A stretch of 64,000 bases of DNA from Galaxea fascicularis (Eukaryota; Cnidaria; Anthozoa; Scleractinia; Euphylliidae), in NCBI GenBank assembly GCA_948470475.1, contig OX419336.1, positions 20,659,249 through 20,723,248 of the forward strand, written 5' to 3'. Every line of letters begins with the position of its first letter. Position 1 is the first letter of the stretch. The notes beneath the pieces are model-generated. The model had not been told where the DNA came from. It saw only the letters and a list, made by a program, of their open reading frames with translations, and did no database searches. Both the position numbers and the translations under genes were made by a program. Below, one piece after another: positions 61,301 to 64,000 of this stretch.

Positions 61301-63842
61301 TTAAAGGGCTAACTAGCGTAGACAAACAATGAATTTCAGATCTTACTTATATTTTGATATGCATCAAATCATTCTGGAAGGGTTCCTATAAGACGCGGTA
61401 ATACTTGATCATTGTTGATAGCTACCAAAATATCCAGCAATAACGTACACTCCTTTTGTTGCAGTGGAAGATTCTTCGTGGGTGTGCCTGTCGTTGTGCA
61501 TTTGTGTGTTGTTATGGATGCAAATGCGTCAATTGCGATGCACAAGACCGAGATCCCGAGGAAGGCTGGGAAACGTTTCAGTTGCCTAGCAACAAAAATT
61601 CCAAGACACCCACTTTTTACCCTCCGGGGAGAGTCATTCATGTTGTGAAAACTGTTTCCGTTCCTTTGTAAGTGTGTTTTCGCTGCATTAATTAAATCCA
61701 GGTCCGGAAGGCATCCAGCCAGCCAACCAACCAGTCATTTAATCACCTGTTAGGCCTTAGCCAATCAGTCAGTTTCAAAGAAGCTTAATAATAACAATAA
61801 TATTTAGTGCTTGTATTGCGCACTTTAACATTCAAAATATGATCAAATGCTTATTACAATATATTTTCGTGAAATTCTAACAAAACTTATTAAACGTATT
61901 AAAAATTACGGATTTCAGTCAAATATGGAAAAACTAAAGTGGTCAAAAGTACTTTTGCCCATAAAATGTAACAAGCTGAACTTTTCGTGCACTGACTGGG
62001 TCGAAAGTCACCTGTAATACCTAATCGCACAGTTGTTATCCCTTTGCGTCCCACTGTCTAAGTGCATATTCTCCTCACTGTTTTTCATACATTTGTAAGG
62101 GGGTTAGTTTGGAGAGTTCGTTTCACGATGAAGATATTTTGTTTTTCGCGATAGTTTCCTTCCATTACCTGTTTGTTTGATCAAGCAGAAGTACTGTAAT
62201 GAGAGGGTAAATACTAGCAACTGCTGGAGATTCAAAATGCTTTCCTCTTTTTAAGGAGATGTGGTCGGAAGAGAAGGATGTATGAGCCCGTGTGGGCAGA
62301 TTTGGAGGACTTCCAGAGCATCCAGATATCAAGCCTGATGTGGGAGGACCATATGCCAGACTTTGTACTAGACGCTCTTAATCAGTGCCTTCCCAGCAAG
62401 GAGCAAGAGGAGAGTGTGCTTAATGCGCCACCCCAACAAAGCCCTAACACGCTGGCGGTCCCTGCCACAGAATTCATGGGAAGTAATCACATTCATACAG
62501 AACACAATCACACAAGTGCGACATCATCCAGATTGCTGGACGAAGGTAAGGTTGGTCGTTTGATCGAGCCATTTCTTTCGAAACCCACGTTTCAAGAACA
62601 AACGCATGCCAACAAACTAGTTTTAGTTCGCTACAAAAAGAGGAGAAAGTCGTGCAAACACGGTATGCGTATAAGAACTTTCCATTGTTGCATGCAGTCG
62701 ATCATTGAACGCCACAGCTCTAGTTGCACAAGCCAGAATGGACCAAAAACATTGCCGAGAAAGCTGGCTTGTTTAGATAGCTGACTTTTTCACTCCTGGA
62801 AAACCTTTTCGATATACAGTAACTGCACCACAAAATCAGTCTTGTTCAGTCATTTGAAGCTAAAAAGTAGCGATAAAAGAACGAGACAACGTCTCTCGTT
62901 CACACCATGCATGCCAATGGCATATGACGAAGCCCTCCCTAACAGTTGTGACAATATATCCATGAATTTCAAACTGTTTTCCTAAAGTAATTCTCCTTAT
63001 TTTGTTTCGCCTGTTGTTTTAGCGTTATTGGTTTTCTTTATAACTTGATTATATTTTTAATTTTCATCACCACTGCCACTTCGTCGATTCAAATTTGCGT
63101 GATCTTAACGTGACATTGCTGTCACAAGGGCAACAAAACGTTTGTGCGTTCTTTTATCCCTAATTTTTCTTTTAAAATTGAATCGCTTTCGAAATTTTAA
63201 GGACAACGATGTTACCCCAATAAGACCAACTGGAAGTTGGGAAACTTGTGGTGACAAAAATATGGTAGATTTTTGTGACAATTAAAAATTAGACAATTTT
63301 GCGATGCATGTCCAAAAGTTCGTAGAAATCTGCAAATACATGTATACAAGTTATTAACTAAGTTTTCCTCGGCTGTTAGACTCTCAAATTACGGGAGCTT
63401 TTGCCTGTTAATTTACGCTGTTTTGGATATTCTGGAACCTTGAAATATTTGCTCGAGTCATTAAAAAGATTTAGGGAGACTGATAAGTTTCAGAGAAGTT
63501 GCCTCTAATAAGATCACAAAACCCTTAATGCTTGTTAATCGCTAAGTTTTGCTTTGTCTGTCGTTTCAGCGTTATTGGTTGTCTTTATAACTCGATTATA
63601 TTTGTAATTTTCAACCCCACTGCTACTTTAGCACTTCGTCGATTCTAATGTGCATGATCTTAACGTCACATCGCTGTCACAAGGGCAACAGAACGTTAGT
63701 GCGTTCTGTTATCCCTAATTTTTCTTTTGAAATTGATTGGCATATTTTTGGTGCTTTTTTCGATCAGGGAAAGCTGTCCAGACGGGAACAGAAGTTGAAT
63801 TGGCGTTAGAGCGAGTGAACTCAGCTGACTCTTTAGCTCTAG
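43380..63842 (+). CDS. DAGLA: sn-1-specific diacylglycerol lipase (DAGL alpha-like), 3' end outside
   Basis: Fourteen exons in continuous frame: 43,380-43,474; 50,771-51,364; 52,103-52,247; 55,927-56,051; 56,752-56,902; 57,677-57,760; 57,913-57,990; 58,488-58,565; 59,072-59,214; 59,758-59,826; 60,453-60,525; 61,465-61,667; 62,256-62,545; 63,768-63,842 (GTAAGG donor follows). They encode about 734 residues so far. The enzyme releases 2-arachidonoylglycerol-type lipids from diacylglycerol at the membrane. The N-terminus [11 protein letters not shown] and four hydrophobic spans (about 18-160) match [21 protein letters not shown] and IRGTLS follow. The catalytic triad is Ser 465 in GHSLGAG, Asp 517 in GKDMIPR and His 604 in GRVIHVV. 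The 52-residue Ser-Asp spacing is that of mammalian DAGL alpha. GAG instead of GGG after the serine and a tail beyond 730 residues favour the alpha type. The loop between Asp and His is shorter than in mammals and cysteine-rich. Confidence 0.92.
43475..46094. other. DAGLA intron 1, first part
   Basis: AT-rich intronic sequence with a T-tract at 45,535-45,550. Nothing coding or clearly repetitive is recognised. The whole intron (43,475-50,770) is 7.3 kb, the largest of the gene. Confidence 0.5.
46095..46888. mobile_element. Element with 28-bp terminal inverted repeats, DAGLA intron 1
   Basis: TGGGTTATTCCAGAAAAAAA at the left and the inverted TTTTTTTCTGGAATAACCCA at the right delimit 794 bp. 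Subterminal C-rich runs (CTCCCCCTCCCTCCCGG; a run of about 15 C near 46,810) are also inverted relative to each other. No transposase is visible, and the target duplication is unclear. Confidence 0.75.
47935..48300. repeat. Diverged direct repeat pair in DAGLA intron 1
   Basis: AGAGGCTTTATATTCCCTCT at about 47,943 and AGAGGCTTTATACGCCCTCT at about 48,140. Each is followed by a similar stretch (TATAGTCAAT/TTTATAGTG, TTCAAGTG, GGCCGATTTTGT). This is a local duplication of about 200 bp. Confidence 0.5.
48870..49841. mobile_element. Harbinger-like MITE with TGA target duplication, interrupted
   Basis: Left end GGCCCGGTTTAAACGTCGCA and the inverted right end TGCGACGTTTAAACCGGGCC, with TGA on both sides (48,867-48,869 and 49,842-49,844). 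Inner words ACATGCACCGAAT are also inverted. 575 bp of this span is a later insertion (49,177-49,751). The element itself is about 400 bp, the size of its relatives at 8,011, 20,172 and 23,947. Confidence 0.88.
49177..49751 (+). mobile_element. Penelope-like retroelement fragment nested in the MITE
   Basis: A 13-bp direct repeat (TTAAATCAAATTA, 49,164-49,176 and 49,752-49,764) flanks the insert. Two inverted arms (49,208-49,425 and 49,534-49,751) enclose about 108 bp. Reading on from that centre, residues [20 protein letters not shown] then SLN match the end of a GIY-YIG endonuclease domain. That domain is characteristic of the C-terminus of Penelope-like elements, which also often insert with inverted terminal copies. 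It is 5'-truncated and cannot encode a polymerase. Confidence 0.72.
53210..53355. repeat. 146-bp foldback MITE in DAGLA intron 3
   Basis: TTAACCCTTGAACTCCCAAG at the left pairs with CTGGGAGTTCAAGGGTTAA at the right. The inner parts are also partly complementary. Confidence 0.8.
55500..55640 (-). mobile_element. tRNA-derived SINE in DAGLA intron 3
   Basis: On the minus strand, CCCACAGCTCAGTGGTTGGA (box A side) and GGTCATGGGTTCGATTC (box B) are spaced as in a tRNA. They are followed by GGGAGCTCAGAATTTTTC and a tail. The head is a different tRNA-like sequence from the SINEs near 23,000, so it is a second family. Confidence 0.7.
58300..58437 (-). repeat. Interspersed repeat copy B, DAGLA intron 7
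   Basis: Inverted relative to the copies at 7,430 and 61,157: it begins CATCAAATTTCTCCTTGTAA and ends GGAAATGTGTAG. Confidence 0.65.
61157..61300 (+). repeat. Interspersed repeat copy C, DAGLA intron 11
   Basis: CTACACATTTCCTATCG through AAGGAGACATTTGATGCTG, same orientation as 7,430-7,557. Confidence 0.65.
63021..63180 (+). repeat. Direct repeat, left copy, DAGLA intron 13
   Basis: AGCGTTATTGGTTTTCTTTA to CCCTAATTTTTCTTTTAAAA, about 160 bp. It recurs at 63,568-63,735 in the same orientation with scattered substitutions and a few indels. Confidence 0.85.
63568..63735 (+). repeat. Direct repeat, right copy, next to DAGLA exon 14
   Basis: AGCGTTATTGGTTGTCTTTA to CCCTAATTTTTCTTTTGAAA. It ends 32 bp before exon 14, so it forms part of that exon's splice-acceptor surroundings (including the branch-point zone). 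Confidence 0.85.
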
Positions 63843-64000
63843 GTAAGGACTTACTTTGGATCTAAAAGTTTGTATAAGGCATGCTTTGTGGGCTCATTCT
63901 TTAGCAGAAAGTTTGATGAAAATAGTCTTTGTTTATGTATAACTCAGAACTATTTATTCCATTAAAAAAAATAGATTCCAAGTTTAATCAATTTTTTGTT

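Noticed and set aside
1..64000. Bacterial-type systems: CRISPR arrays, operons, riboswitches, phage
   Set aside because: Repeats here are transposon-derived or simple tandem arrays. Genes are intron-split animal genes, and no spacer-repeat pattern or polycistronic unit was seen.

Overview
The window is nuclear DNA from an animal. It is AT-rich, its genes are split into many small exons by GT-AG introns, and the introns and spacers are packed with foldback MITEs, Harbinger/hAT-type elements, tRNA-derived SINEs and retroelement fragments. The mix of repeats and the closeness of the proteins to vertebrate orthologues fit a cnidarian, most likely an anthozoan coral or anemone. The species cannot be fixed from the sequence alone.

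Layout. (1) 1-16,136 is the first copy (copy 1) of a segmental duplication. It holds the 5' half of a DIPK1/FAM69-type kinase gene (minus strand, cut by the window edge), a repeat-rich spacer with a dead LINE, and the 3' part of INCENP (minus strand). (2) At 16,136/16,137 the INCENP copy breaks off inside an exon and meets the 3'-terminal exons of a PRPF40-like splicing factor (plus strand, 16,718-19,904), followed by two adjacent Harbinger-like elements, a head-to-head SINE pair and a MITE. (3) 24,464-36,260 contains copy 2 of the same segment (alignable from 25,072), with a complete DIPK1 gene. It runs without a break into a complete six-exon INCENP gene (34,524-42,836, minus strand). (4) About 540 bp upstream, head to head, starts a DAGLA-like sn-1-specific diacylglycerol lipase gene (43,380 to beyond 63,842, plus strand). 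Fourteen exons are visible and its 3' end lies outside the window.

The order implies an original PRPF40(+) - DIPK1(-) - INCENP(-) | DAGLA(+). A tandem duplication with one end inside PRPF40 and the other inside INCENP exon 5 would give exactly this junction, with both junction genes lacking their 5' parts. The copies differ by roughly one base per hundred (by eye), two multi-kilobase indels and a repeat-number difference. An unmerged-haplotype assembly artefact is therefore a serious alternative to a real duplication.

Functionally the genes are unrelated housekeeping or signalling genes: INCENP (chromosomal passenger complex), PRPF40 (U1 snRNP-associated splicing), DIPK1 (ER/secretory kinase-like) and DAGL (2-arachidonoylglycerol synthesis). 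The most interesting feature is the junction. It has created an in-frame ATG in front of the INCENP coiled coil and Aurora-binding IN-box, giving a possible 390-residue truncated INCENP. All exon models are by eye from splice consensus, phase and protein similarity.
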